Positions 46,850 to 56,171 of a stretch of DNA of 64,000 nucleotides are shown here, piece by piece. The stretch comes from Anaerococcus urinomassiliensis. GTDB lineage: Bacteria; Bacillota; Clostridia; Tissierellales; Peptoniphilaceae. How positions within the stretch are numbered: the first letter of the stretch is position 1; each line of letters opens with the position of its first letter. The stretch spans positions 1,609,776-1,673,775 of the forward strand of contig NZ_LT635782.1 in assembly GCF_900128425.1 (NCBI RefSeq), given 5' to 3'. Made by a program: the position numbers and the translations under genes. Below the pieces are notes generated by a model. The model saw only the letters and a program-made list of their open reading frames with translations. It did no database searches and had not been told where the DNA came from.

Positions 46850-48034
46850 TTAATTATTATTTTCTTTGATTAGCTTAAGGGCAAAAGGACTGTATATCAA
46901 AGTGGCAAGACCTATAATTATTACTTGGGTAAGTATGGATTTTAGGGATAAATTCATCAAAAATCCTTGGACGAAAAATGGCAAACCACCAACTGGCTGT
47001 ATTATCGCCTTTCCTATGTATCCATATTTGAAGGCTAGACTTACGAGTATTGCCACAAGGGATGGACCTATTACAAAGGGTAGGAAAAAATCTTTGTTTT
47101 TTGTAAGTGGTATGCCAAAGACTATATTTTCATTAATCCCCAAAAGAGCTGGTTTTATGCTCATTTGCCCCAGTTCATAGAAAGGATTTCCTTTCTTTAA
47201 TAAAAGTATAATTATAAGTCCAATAGTTAGGCCTGATCCTGATAGTAGCAAGAAGTTACTTAGAAAAGTCTCTGTAAATATATGATTAAGTTCAAGACCT
47301 CTGGACCAATTTATTATGTTTTCGTTGATATTTCTTATGGCCAGGGGAAGTATAAAGGGATCTACTATAGAATCTCCATGAACTCCCAGCCACCAATATA
47401 TTTGTATAATAAAAACCAAAATCCCAAGTACTATAGGCTGGTCAAAGATATTTAAAACTGGATTTACTATGACAAATATGGCAGATGCCAGGGACATAGC
47501 AAATATTTTTACCGATAAATATGCTAGCATGCTATAAATGAGGCCAATAATTATGAGGGCCAATACTTCTACGAGCTTTTCTTTTGCCCCAAAAGGGATT
47601 TTCTCTCCAAAAATTTGATCTAGATAAGTTTCAATTTTTTTTGCAGACTTTATATTGATAGGCACAAATATTAGACTTAAAATTATTCCCATTGTCCCCA
47701 GCTTACTTAGGTCAAATTCACTAATGCCAAATAGGAGGGCTATCATGGCAAGTAAATTTATTAGTAGGTATTTGTTTGCTTCATTTCCCAAAATTTTGTT
47801 TATCTCAGCATTCAAATTTATGATAAAGACAATCCCTATTAGACCGACACTTATGCTAGTTAAATCCACCAAGTAATTCTTAGCTACTAAGGCTAGGATG
47901 GATCCAACTACAGTAAGAGCAAGGAGGTTTTTTGCCACCCCTTTGATAGCCTGCAAGTAAGGATTCATCTCCACTTTGCCTGCAAGCTCTAGGAGTTTGC
48001 CTTCAACTTTTGGACTAATAATCTCCTTTTTCAT
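46850..48034 (-). CDS. PTS lactose/cellobiose-class IIC, second module
   Basis: The 394-residue protein has about ten hydrophobic helices and class motifs in shortened form: IYWWLGVHGDSIVDP, LLLSGSGLTIGLI, LLGINENIVFGIPL and GGLPFFVQGF. It is about 40 residues shorter than its counterpart at 26.9 kb and clearly diverged, suggesting a different sugar. Its start shares bases with the GH4 stop. The operon context suggests a galactose-, mannose- or hexosamine-containing disaccharide; this is inference. Confidence 0.88.
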   Translation of the reverse strand: MKKEIISPKVEGKLLELAGKVEMNPYLQAIKGVAKNLLALTVVGSILALVAKNYLVDLTSISVGLIGIVFIINLNAEINKILGNEANKYLLINLLAMIALLFGISEFDLSKLGTMGIILSLIFVPINIKSAKKIETYLDQIFGEKIPFGAKEKLVEVLALIIIGLIYSMLAYLSVKIFAMSLASAIFVIVNPVLNIFDQPIVLGILVFIIQIYWWLGVHGDSIVDPFILPLAIRNINENIINWSRGLELNHIFTETFLSNFLLLSGSGLTIGLIIILLLKKGNPFYELGQMSIKPALLGINENIVFGIPLTKNKDFFLPFVIGPSLVAILVSLAFKYGYIGKAIIQPVGGLPFFVQGFLMNLSLKSILTQVIIIGLATLIYSPFALKLIKENNN

Positions 48035-49344
48035 TATTTTAGCTCTGGCCAGTAGCCTTCATTTGCTATTATTAGCTCATCCAAAACTTTTTTCGCAACA
48101 TCAGCATTTGGAACTGATTGGTTCAAAGAGAAGGCTTGAAGGGCTTTGTAGTATGAGTGTTCAAAGAATGCATCTACCAAGAGTTTTTCTGCTGCAACTT
48201 GAGCTTCCATAAGTCCCTTATGGAAATCTGGTATATCTTCCCTCAAGCTGATTGGCTCTGCTCCCCTGGCATTGACATAGCAAGGCACTTCTACAACTGC
48301 ATCATCTCTGAGATTTGGAATAGCACCCTTGTTTGGAACTATTAGCATAAATCTGTCGTTCTTGTCATGGAGGATACTTGCAGCAATGTCTACTATATAT
48401 TGGCCATGGGAAGTAGAGTCGTAGTCTATTTCTTCTAGGTCTGGGTTATTTCTTATAGCCTTTGATACTTCTTTGATTTTCTTGTATCTACCATCCATTA
48501 TTTGATTGGCACGGGTATAATTTATGTCTGCTGACTCTACAATCATATTTGGGAATAGGTAATATTCTAGGTAGTTATTTGGCAATCTATCAGGGAACAT
48601 TTCCACAAGGTGGCTGTATGATATCCATGTCTTTGCCCAATCTGGATCTTCTTCAGAAACGTCAAATCCCTCATTTATAATCTTTTGGATAATCTCCGGC
48701 ATTACATCTCTTTGTAATTTTGTATCATAGATTTCTTTGTACCAGCCAAAGTGGTTGAGTCCATAATATGTTTGGATCCAATTTTTTCTATCATAGTCAA
48801 AAGACTTGCAAATCATATCTTCTATGCCTATTGTCATATCACAAGCATTGATGATCTTGGCATCTGGGAATTTTCTTCTTACAGATTCTGATATGACCGA
48901 TTCAGGATTGGTGTAGTTTAGTATCCATGCATCAGGTGCGTATTCTTGGATGTAGCCTACAAGTTCTAAGAATCCACCCATAGACCTTAAGGCATAGGCA
49001 AAGCCACCAAGACCACAAGTTTCTTGGCCAACTAGACCGTATTTAAGTGGGATTTTCTCATCCTTTTCACGCATGTCGATTTTGCCAACTCTGATTTGGC
49101 TAAACACGAAGTCGATGCCAGTAAAGGCTTCTTTTGGATCTTCAGTTTTTATAATCTTTACATCATAGCCTCGTTTTTTTATTACAAAATCTATGATAAG
49201 GGCCATATCGTCGTTGCGGGCTTTGTCATTGTCGTAAAGTCTGATTTCAGATACATCCAAATCATCGTGGTTTAGTATTGATAAGATTATGCCAGGTGTG
49301 TAACCACTACCTGCACCAGCTATAGCAATTTTAAGTTTGTCCAT
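48034..49344 (-). CDS. GH4 family 6-phospho-glycosidase
   Basis: The ATG at 49344 (MDKLKIAIAGAG) has AAGGAT 5 bases upstream; a possible earlier start is internal to the regulator gene. The 436-residue protein has the NAD-binding GAGSGYTPG, LNYTNPE, a metal-binding Cys168 in NACDMTIG and His198 in GLNHFGW, as in GH4 enzymes, which need NAD+ and Mn2+. GH4 accepts alpha- or beta-linked phospho-glycosides by a redox mechanism. CDMTIG differs from the common CNMPIG or CNVPIG, so the substrate group is uncertain. It replaces GH1 in the otherwise similar second PTS module. Confidence 0.9.
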   Translation of the reverse strand: MDKLKIAIAGAGSGYTPGIILSILNHDDLDVSEIRLYDNDKARNDDMALIIDFVIKKRGYDVKIIKTEDPKEAFTGIDFVFSQIRVGKIDMREKDEKIPLKYGLVGQETCGLGGFAYALRSMGGFLELVGYIQEYAPDAWILNYTNPESVISESVRRKFPDAKIINACDMTIGIEDMICKSFDYDRKNWIQTYYGLNHFGWYKEIYDTKLQRDVMPEIIQKIINEGFDVSEEDPDWAKTWISYSHLVEMFPDRLPNNYLEYYLFPNMIVESADINYTRANQIMDGRYKKIKEVSKAIRNNPDLEEIDYDSTSHGQYIVDIAASILHDKNDRFMLIVPNKGAIPNLRDDAVVEVPCYVNARGAEPISLREDIPDFHKGLMEAQVAAEKLLVDAFFEHSYYKALQAFSLNQSVPNADVAKKVLDELIIANEGYWPELK

Positions 49345-49346
49345 AA

Positions 49347-51227
49347 TTATCCTTTCATAAATATTTCGCAAAATTCTAGCATATTTTTACTTTGTATAGC
49401 TTCGTCAACTAACTTTTCTTCTCCTAAAAACCTCCCCAATTTTTTATAGTATAGTTTCAAGTCTTCTTCACTATTGCCGACTATCAAGGAATACATAATT
49501 TGAATCTTTTCACCATTTTTCCACTTAATTGGCTTATCACTTATAATAATCACAGAAAAAGTATGGCTATCAGCTTGTTCCATCATATGGGGTATAGAAA
49601 TTTTCCCAATGCCGGTCGAGTTAAGCTCTTCTCTTTTTATCAACTGATTTTTTACATGAGACTTATCAAGTCCTGTTTTTTGGCTAATAGTTTTGGCCAG
49701 CAAGTCTATAGCACTGTCAAAATCATCTATCTGATCTGTGTGAATGAATATAGAGTTTTCAAAAATACTATAAATTTCTGCTAGTTCTTCCTGGTCAAAG
49801 GCCTTGTTGATATTCATATAATCTCTTTGTTTTAAAAGTATATCTACATAGACAATAGGAATGTCTGTTTCTATATTGAGGTCAACTGTGGAAATTATAA
49901 TATCATAAGCTTCTACAGATTCATTGTTAATCTTCGTAATATCTAATGTATCTAGTTTGTTGTAGGATCCTTGGAACTTATCTTCAATCTGAGCCTTTAG
50001 TAACCTAGCACTCGCGTTGCCAGACCCACAAACTATCAAAATGTTCTTCTTCGGAGATGATTTATCTTCCATTGATGCTAAAAGATGGAGGGCTATATAG
50101 CCAATCTCATCTTCTTTGATTATGGTATTGTATTTGTTATTGATAACACTTATGCCAATAGTTGCCAGATGGTAGGCTATTCCTCTAGATTTGATATCAT
50201 CTAGAATAGGATTTTTCATCTCAAAACCATATTTCATACGCTCAAGCAAGGCCGCCAAGTGCTGGCTTAGGGAAAGATACAAATCTATATCCCCTCTAAA
50301 GTCATATTTGCTTACCATATATATTTCTTCTAGCATATTTTCAGTAAGCTCTGTTATCTCAAGAGAAATCTTTTCTATATCACCAATCCTATTTTTGCTT
50401 ATAAGGTGCATGGCAATGTAGTGGATTTCATCTTGGGGAATAATTATATCGAGCCTTTGATTTAGCTCTTCTACAATCTTTTTGGCAAATTCGAATTCAT
50501 CGTATAGTATTACTTTGTTTTCAAGAGCGTTGGACAGATTTATAGTAATGCCCTGGTTAATCCTTAGTATGGCAATATATATGTGGATGATGAGGTTTTT
50601 GACCTCGACATAGGGCATATTAAATACTGGGTTGAAGTTTAGCTCTTCTACGACTTCTTCTATGGTATTTAAGATCTTTCTATCCTTGTCTATGTCAAAG
50701 ATGTATGATTCTTCCCCTATTTCATTTTTTATGGCAATTCTTATGTCTTTTTCATCGCCTATGATTTTCATACCATAGTGGGGTTTACTTGCTAGAGACA
50801 AGTTGTATTTTTCTAGTATCTTTTTTGTTTTCTTGATGTCTTTGTTTACTTGAGATAAGCTTAGGTGAAATTTCTCTGCTATATCCTGCTGCCTGATATA
50901 AGTATCTGAGAAGAGGAATAGCTTGATGATATTTTCTATCCTAAAATCTACCGAGCTATTGATTGAGTGATAGTAAGCGTATCTTCGCCAATCATTTATC
51001 AAAAACTCTGTGAAAGACTTCTCATCTACCACTTTAAATTTGTAACCCTTGCCCTTGGTCGACTTGATCTTTGCACCATTTTCTTTGATTATCCTGTTCA
51101 GATATGCTATTTCCTTTTTGACCGTACTAGGAGAAATCTCTAGGGCTGATCCTATTTCTTCAGATGTATGGTAGGAATCATCAGCAGACAAGTAATCAAA
51201 TATTTCTTTTTGTCTAGTTTCAATCAT
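49347..51227 (-). CDS. PRD-containing transcriptional activator with IIB and IIA domains, second module
   Basis: The 626-residue paralogue of the regulator at 30.2 kb has HTH segments (TSEEIGSALEISPSTVKKEI and RQQDIAEKFHLSLSQVNKDI), two PRDs (LSQHLAALLERMKYG, GYIALHLLASME), a IIB-like domain with VCGSGNASARLL and a IIA domain with ISIPHMMEQADSHT. It overlaps the upstream GH123-like gene by 4 bases and the GH4 gene follows at once. It lies in the middle of the operon, not first. It probably activates the promoter upstream of the DUF624 gene. Confidence 0.93.
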   Translation of the reverse strand: MIETRQKEIFDYLSADDSYHTSEEIGSALEISPSTVKKEIAYLNRIIKENGAKIKSTKGKGYKFKVVDEKSFTEFLINDWRRYAYYHSINSSVDFRIENIIKLFLFSDTYIRQQDIAEKFHLSLSQVNKDIKKTKKILEKYNLSLASKPHYGMKIIGDEKDIRIAIKNEIGEESYIFDIDKDRKILNTIEEVVEELNFNPVFNMPYVEVKNLIIHIYIAILRINQGITINLSNALENKVILYDEFEFAKKIVEELNQRLDIIIPQDEIHYIAMHLISKNRIGDIEKISLEITELTENMLEEIYMVSKYDFRGDIDLYLSLSQHLAALLERMKYGFEMKNPILDDIKSRGIAYHLATIGISVINNKYNTIIKEDEIGYIALHLLASMEDKSSPKKNILIVCGSGNASARLLKAQIEDKFQGSYNKLDTLDITKINNESVEAYDIIISTVDLNIETDIPIVYVDILLKQRDYMNINKAFDQEELAEIYSIFENSIFIHTDQIDDFDSAIDLLAKTISQKTGLDKSHVKNQLIKREELNSTGIGKISIPHMMEQADSHTFSVIIISDKPIKWKNGEKIQIMYSLIVGNSEEDLKLYYKKLGRFLGEEKLVDEAIQSKNMLEFCEIFMKG

Positions 51228-52915
51228 ATCTCTAGTTTCTTACTATATTCATAAATAGAATTGTAAATATCTATGACTTCGTCATATAGGTCGTCTCTGA
51301 CCTTTTCGTCAGCTTCTTTTGTCCCCATAGAAGTACTTATATAAGCTTTTGGACTCATAGTTTTGATTTTTGATATAAATTCTTTTTTGTCATCTTCGTT
51401 CAAATTTTCTATTAGATAGTTAATCTTACCTATCATAGACCTTGCATATCTTAAATGTTCAAATCTTGGTGATGTGCGTGGTTTTTTGACTTTTTGATCT
51501 AATTCTTCAGGATAGATCAAAAATGCATCTCCTGCTTCCCGCCACCAGTGGCTGGTATCTGCTAGGGGTTCTTTGACCCAAGCATCGAGGGCCCATCTCA
51601 AATATCCATTAGCATTTATAGAATTTGCATAAAGTATAGTCCAATCACTTTCAATTGGCATAGATCTGGCAAAAGAATTTGGATACATACCTGTGCAAGT
51701 ATAGATTGTCGTAAGTTTGTCCCCACGTTTGTCTATATAGGCCTTGTTTTCATCGTTAATATCTACAAAGCCAAAGGATATATCATCAAGTCTATCGTAT
51801 ATGTCTACATAACCTGGTTTATATCCCAATTGACTGGCGATTTTTAGAGTCTTGCCGTCCTTGTTTTTATGTTTGGATAAAACTTTTAGCACAGCATCTA
51901 ATATGTCTGGACTTCTCTCGTCTACTGCTATATAGGTGATGTCAAAGTATCCTTTAGAATCCAAATGGTCTATAAAGATATCCAAGAAATAATCCCAATA
52001 TTCTTCCCATTCTTTACTTCCTGGCTTGAGCCCTAAAACCAATCCCTCATCTTTTCTGTCATTTTCATACCAATCAGCCAAGGAAAAGGCCATAATTTGC
52101 TCATCTACTCCCTCAGCAATAGCCAAGTCTACGTAAGTGTCAAAATAGGTAAAGTCATAAGTAACTTCCCCATCTTTGGTAATTTCTCTTACCATGGATG
52201 GATATTTGTCATAGGTCTGCTGGTACCAAGGGTCATCTACAATGGTTGTAGTGATGGACGTGCCACCAATAGACTTATAAACTCTTAGGTGTTCTCTTAA
52301 TATGTCTAGATGTTTTTCTTTGAAAAGTTCGTCATCGCAAATCCCATAGTATCTAGCTACTGTAAAAGGATACTGCCAGAGGTTTATGGCGAAGTCATTT
52401 TTATCGGCTTCTAGGTCTATTACTTCAACTTCTATTGGTAGACTAAGATTAGTTCCTTTAATACTTATGTCGCCCTTATAAAATCCTGCTTTAGCATCTG
52501 ATTTTATAAAGATATAAAATCCTCGCAAGTTATTTTCTTCAAGGTCTGTTTTCTTAGTATAGTCCAATATATCTGGGATATTTTCCTTTGGAAAATCTGG
52601 CAAAACTCCCCATTCATAGCCAACACCTACAGAACATAGGGTATCCTTGGTAAATCTAATCTCTATATTTTTCTCTTTTATAGTATTTGACCCACAGATC
52701 AAATCGCTTACTTCTATTTCAATAGCAATAGGAGTAGTTGACTTGTTTAGTACTACATATTGGCCCATGTAATAGTCGTTTTTGTAAAGGAATTTCTTCC
52801 TATCTTCAAAGTCAAAATCTTTTTCTTTATACTTATAGAAGTCTCTTTTCAAATAATGCTTGCCAAAGTTTCCCTCAAAGAATAGCAAATTGTCGTTTTC
52901 AATATAGTTAGTCAT
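51224..52915 (-). CDS. GH123-like / DUF4091 glycosidase, intracellular
   Basis: The 563-residue protein has no signal peptide. An N-terminal beta-rich domain (about 40-165) is followed by a TIM-barrel-like domain with INLWQYPFTVARYYG, FDTYVDLAIAEGVDEQIM, and an adjacent acid pair Asp332-Glu333 in YIAVDERSPD. GH123 beta-N-acetylgalactosaminidases use such a neighbouring Asp-Glu pair (Asp344-Glu345 in the C. perfringens enzyme, from memory) for substrate-assisted cleavage. DWTILYANSINANGYLRWALDAW and DAFLIYP are typical of the DUF4091 C-terminus. The gene is coupled to the regulator and 1 base from the DUF624 gene. Removal of GalNAc from imported glycans is a reasonable proposal. Confidence 0.75.
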   Translation of the reverse strand: MTNYIENDNLLFFEGNFGKHYLKRDFYKYKEKDFDFEDRKKFLYKNDYYMGQYVVLNKSTTPIAIEIEVSDLICGSNTIKEKNIEIRFTKDTLCSVGVGYEWGVLPDFPKENIPDILDYTKKTDLEENNLRGFYIFIKSDAKAGFYKGDISIKGTNLSLPIEVEVIDLEADKNDFAINLWQYPFTVARYYGICDDELFKEKHLDILREHLRVYKSIGGTSITTTIVDDPWYQQTYDKYPSMVREITKDGEVTYDFTYFDTYVDLAIAEGVDEQIMAFSLADWYENDRKDEGLVLGLKPGSKEWEEYWDYFLDIFIDHLDSKGYFDITYIAVDERSPDILDAVLKVLSKHKNKDGKTLKIASQLGYKPGYVDIYDRLDDISFGFVDINDENKAYIDKRGDKLTTIYTCTGMYPNSFARSMPIESDWTILYANSINANGYLRWALDAWVKEPLADTSHWWREAGDAFLIYPEELDQKVKKPRTSPRFEHLRYARSMIGKINYLIENLNEDDKKEFISKIKTMSPKAYISTSMGTKEADEKVRDDLYDEVIDIYNSIYEYSKKLEI

Positions 52916-52916
52916 A

Positions 52917-53579
52917 TTATTCTGACCTTCTTTCTACGTTAAAAATCATATTTGTAATGGATCTCTTAGCTAAAATATTCTTGTAATAATAGTAGGTAAA
53001 TTCCAAAACTATGCCTGGAAATAATATCAAAATAAGGATAAATGCAAATTTGTATAGGGCATAGCCAACAATGCCTATAACTATAGTCATTAATAGAAAA
53101 TCTACAATATTTACAATAATTATTGAAACAGAATTTTTAATAAGTTCTTTTTTGGACAAATCATACTTGGTATCCAAAAAAGAAGACAGTAGTAGTGTGT
53201 GAATATAAATAAAATATAAAATAACACCGATGTAAAAAGCACCAGTATGAATAGGAGTGTCAATCATATAAAAATATATGATATCGACAAAGCCAATAAC
53301 AATAAGGGCAGTCGTACCTATAGAGCGAAGATAGGTCCTTTTAAAATTAACTTTAAAATTGGCAAGATAAGTTTTGAAAATCCTTACTTTTTCCCTGTAT
53401 GTAACTTGGTACATCTTATCTATGACTTGGTAGGATGTTTCCAAAGATCCTATGTGGCTTAAGAAAAACAGGCCAATTACAAGGCTTAGAAGGTGCAAGA
53501 TTGATATTGCCATAAAATAATATAATCTTTCAATAAATACGCTGACTTTAACTCGGCTTTTAAATCTTTGAGCAAGCAC
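52917..53579 (-). CDS. DUF624 (YesL-type) membrane protein
   Basis: A GTG at 53579 stands 7 bases after AAAGGTGG, giving about 220 residues starting MLAQRFKSRVKVSVF; an earlier TTG lies on the ribosome site itself. Five or six hydrophobic helices are seen (ISILHLLSLVIGLFFLSHIG, TALIVIGFVDIIYFYMI and others). DUF624 proteins often sit in glycan or pectin utilisation operons with ABC or PTS systems and have no established biochemical role. It is the first gene of the ten-gene glycan operon. Confidence 0.8.
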   Translation of the reverse strand: MLAQRFKSRVKVSVFIERLYYFMAISILHLLSLVIGLFFLSHIGSLETSYQVIDKMYQVTYREKVRIFKTYLANFKVNFKRTYLRSIGTTALIVIGFVDIIYFYMIDTPIHTGAFYIGVILYFIYIHTLLLSSFLDTKYDLSKKELIKNSVSIIIVNIVDFLLMTIVIGIVGYALYKFAFILILILFPGIVLEFTYYYYKNILAKRSITNMIFNVERRSE

Positions 53580-53650
53580 AATAAGACCACCTTTCAAAAT
53601 ACAGTATCTTTAGCTCTTAGTTTGCAAAATTTAGGTATTTTCTCAATTTG

Positions 53651-53656
53651 ATTATA
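53651..53656 (-). promoter_or_regulatory. Candidate -10 for the glycan operon
   Basis: TATAAT on the minus strand with TAGAAC 17 bases upstream, a weak -35 as expected for a regulator-dependent promoter. A second TATAAT at 53708-53703, with TTGAAA 15 bases upstream, is an alternative. Confidence 0.4.
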
Positions 53657-53714
53657 ATATATAGGATGAAAAAGTTCTACCTACTATTTTCTACTTGCTA
53701 AGATTATAAGATGG

Positions 53715-53728
53715 ACATAACGTTTTCA
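53715..53728. promoter_or_regulatory. cre-like site between the divergent glycan operon and phosphatase genes
   Basis: The minus strand reads TGAAAACGTTATGT, 12 of 14 positions of TGWAANCGNTNWCA. It shares AAACGTTAT with the sites at 24.9 and 34.8 kb and lies next to a palindromic TTTTCAATTTGAAAA (53723-53737). Confidence 0.45.
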
Positions 53729-53768
53729 ATTTGAAAATTTTACTAAAATTTTACAATTTTATAGAAAT

Positions 53769-53798
53769 TTGAAAAGTTGCTAATTTTTTGTATATTAT
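53769..53798 (+). promoter_or_regulatory. Promoter of the HAD/phosphofructokinase pair
   Basis: TTGAAA (53769-53774) and TATTAT (53793-53798) are 18 bases apart; AAAGGAGGG follows before the ATG. Confidence 0.5.
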
Positions 53799-53823
53799 CT
53801 ATTGAAAGATAAAAGGAGGGATT

Positions 53824-54645
53824 ATGGCAAAAATTATCGCACTTGACATTGATGGAACACTTCTAAATAGCCAAGGTGAGATTACAGATAGAACCAAAAA
53901 ATCTCTGGAAGATGCTCTCAAAGAAGGAAATATAGTAGTTATCGCTTCGGGTAGGGATCCAAAGGGTGTTTTCCAATATGCACAAATGCTTAAACTAGAT
54001 GAATACGACGGTCTACTTTCTAACTACAATGGCGCTAGAATCACAAATTATGGAAGTATGGAAATGATAATAAACCACACTTTGGACCTAGCTGATATGA
54101 AAGAGCTTTTGGAATTTTCTGAAGACCTTGATGATATGAATTACACCATATACTATGATGGAAAATGTTACACCAATTCTATGGATACTTACCGCTTAGA
54201 AGACACTCAGAAGAAAAACGATATGGAATTAATCTATGATCCAGACCTTAGCTATAATGTAGACTTTACGCCAAATAATGTTTTATTTGCCTGCCATCCT
54301 GACAAAATATCTGAGCCACTAAATAAAATCCACAATAAATTTTCTGACAAATTCACCCTTGTAAAGTCTACTCCATACTATTATGAAGTTATGCCAAAGG
54401 GAGTCAGCAAGGGCGAGAGCCTAAAGGAAATTGCCAAATACTACGACATTGCTATGGAAGATGTTATAGCCTTCGGTGATGAGGACAATGATTTGTCCAT
54501 GATTGAAGCTGCAGGAACTGGAGTTGTCATGGCAAACGGTTCAAAAGCCATGCTTGCAGTAGCTGATTATGTGACCTTGTCAAATGATGAAGATGGAATA
54601 GCTGATTACTTAGAAAAATTTGTCTTAAAGAAAGAGGAAAATTAA
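53824..54645 (+). CDS. Cof-type HAD-IIB sugar phosphatase, second copy
   Basis: The 273-residue protein has DIDGTLLNS (motif I), ASGRD (motif II), MPKGVSKG (motif III lysine) and FGDEDNDLSM (motif IV) with a IIB cap between. It is clearly related to the gene at 4.6 kb, with matching endings (YVTLSNDEDGI). AAAGGAGGG precedes the ATG. Its stop overlaps the start of the phosphofructokinase gene by one base, so it may balance the sugar-phosphate pool feeding that step. The substrate is unknown. Confidence 0.9.
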   Translation: MAKIIALDIDGTLLNSQGEITDRTKKSLEDALKEGNIVVIASGRDPKGVFQYAQMLKLDEYDGLLSNYNGARITNYGSMEMIINHTLDLADMKELLEFSEDLDDMNYTIYYDGKCYTNSMDTYRLEDTQKKNDMELIYDPDLSYNVDFTPNNVLFACHPDKISEPLNKIHNKFSDKFTLVKSTPYYYEVMPKGVSKGESLKEIAKYYDIAMEDVIAFGDEDNDLSMIEAAGTGVVMANGSKAMLAVADYVTLSNDEDGIADYLEKFVLKKEEN

Positions 54646-55865
54646 TGAATGCCATAATTGCCCAATCCGGTGGACCAACAAGCGTTATAAATTCATCCCT
54701 TGCTGGAGCCATTTCTGCCTTTATCGAAAATAATTTTGACCATATCTACCTTTCCTTAAATGGAATCGAAGGTATTATTTCAGGAAATTACAGGGAAGTT
54801 GATAAGGATAACTTTATAAGAAATAAAATAAGCGAAAAACTTTTGGCTCGCCCTTCATCAATCCTTGGTTCTTGTAGGTTCAAGCTTTCAGATGATATGG
54901 ACGATGAGAATTACAAACAAATCTTCCAAACCCTAGAAGAACTTGAAATAACAAGCCTGGTTTACATAGGCGGCAATGACTCTATGGATACAGTTATGAA
55001 GCTAAATTCCTACATGGTTTCTAACAATATTTCTGGCATAAATGTGATTGGTTGCCCAAAGACTATAGATAACGACCTCTGTCAGATGGACCACTCCCCT
55101 GGATTTGGATCTGCAGCAAAGTTCATCAACCATAGTCTCTTAACCTTAAGAACTGATGTAGATATCTATAATCTCAAATCCGTTACCTTTGTGGAAATCA
55201 TGGGAAGAAATGCCGGTTGGCTTGCAGCCTCATCTCTTCTTTCCAACCACCAAGCAGGAAAAGATGTTGTCAACCTATTGTATCTTCCAGAAGATAATAA
55301 GTCCTTAGATGAAGTAATAGAAGAAATCAAAAAGGCTCTAGAGAGTGAAAACAACCTCATAGTTGCTCTTGCAGAAGGCTTCAGAGATAGGGAAAGACTT
55401 CTCGATAAGCCTATGTTTTCAAATACCGATGATGGTTTTGACCACAAAATAGTAGCAGGAGTTGGCGAAAGACTTGCTGATATCATAAGAAGTGAACTAG
55501 AAATTAAATCTCGTGCAGTAGAATTATCCATACTTCAAAGGACAAATACCACAATCAGTAAAACCGATGCCAAAGAAGCCTACGAGCTTGGCTATAAGGC
55601 TGCAAAGCTATCAAAAGACAAAACAAATCTCATTCCAATACTAGTAAGAGAAGATTCCGATCAATACAAGGTCACATATACAGAAGTTAGACCAGAGAAA
55701 ATAGCAAACCTAGAAAAGAAAATCCCACAAGAATGGATCGAGGATAAAAATATCCTTAATGAAAAAATAGTAAACTACGCCTTGCCATTAATAGAAGGTG
55801 AAGTTAATCAAAAATACCAAAACGGCTTGCCAGTTTTTGTAAAACTTAAAGATTTCATTAAGTAA
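54645..55865 (+). CDS. pfp: Pyrophosphate-dependent 6-phosphofructokinase
   Basis: The 406-residue protein begins with the nucleotide-fold AIIAQSGGPTSVIN. Diagnostic residues favour PPi as donor: YIGGNDSMDT has Asp112 where ATP enzymes have Gly, and CPKTIDNDL has Lys139 where ATP enzymes have Gly. EIMGRNAGWLAA and a late RTNTTISKTDAKEA complete the active site. It makes fructose-1,6-bisphosphate reversibly from fructose-6-phosphate, the entry point for amino sugars processed by NagA. Translation is coupled to the upstream phosphatase. Confidence 0.9.
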   Translation: MNAIIAQSGGPTSVINSSLAGAISAFIENNFDHIYLSLNGIEGIISGNYREVDKDNFIRNKISEKLLARPSSILGSCRFKLSDDMDDENYKQIFQTLEELEITSLVYIGGNDSMDTVMKLNSYMVSNNISGINVIGCPKTIDNDLCQMDHSPGFGSAAKFINHSLLTLRTDVDIYNLKSVTFVEIMGRNAGWLAASSLLSNHQAGKDVVNLLYLPEDNKSLDEVIEEIKKALESENNLIVALAEGFRDRERLLDKPMFSNTDDGFDHKIVAGVGERLADIIRSELEIKSRAVELSILQRTNTTISKTDAKEAYELGYKAAKLSKDKTNLIPILVREDSDQYKVTYTEVRPEKIANLEKKIPQEWIEDKNILNEKIVNYALPLIEGEVNQKYQNGLPVFVKLKDFIK

Positions 55866-55899
55866 AACTATCCTTTTTATATACTTAGATAAGGCGGTT

Positions 55900-55939
55900 G
55901 ATAAAGTAGGTGACAAGTAGCAATTTTACCTACTTTGTC
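55900..55939 (+). terminator. Hairpin after the phosphofructokinase gene
   Basis: GATAAAGTAGGT pairs with ACCTACTTTGTC around a 16-base loop. The T tract that follows is poor, so this is a probable but not certain terminator. Confidence 0.5.
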
Positions 55940-56171
55940 GATAGTCTTATATATTAGCATAACATATTGAATATTTAACTGCTTCACCTTCACAAATTAG
56001 GTTATTTAATATTACATTTTTATCTGTTTATTATCTTTCTTTATAAATTGTCGTTCTAAATTTCATGGTATAGATATCTAATTTGGAACAATAGTCTTTT
56101 TATATTTTATACTAGAGCTTTTTTCTTAATACTTCCTATTATTATTACTTAACTCATATTATCTTAAACTG

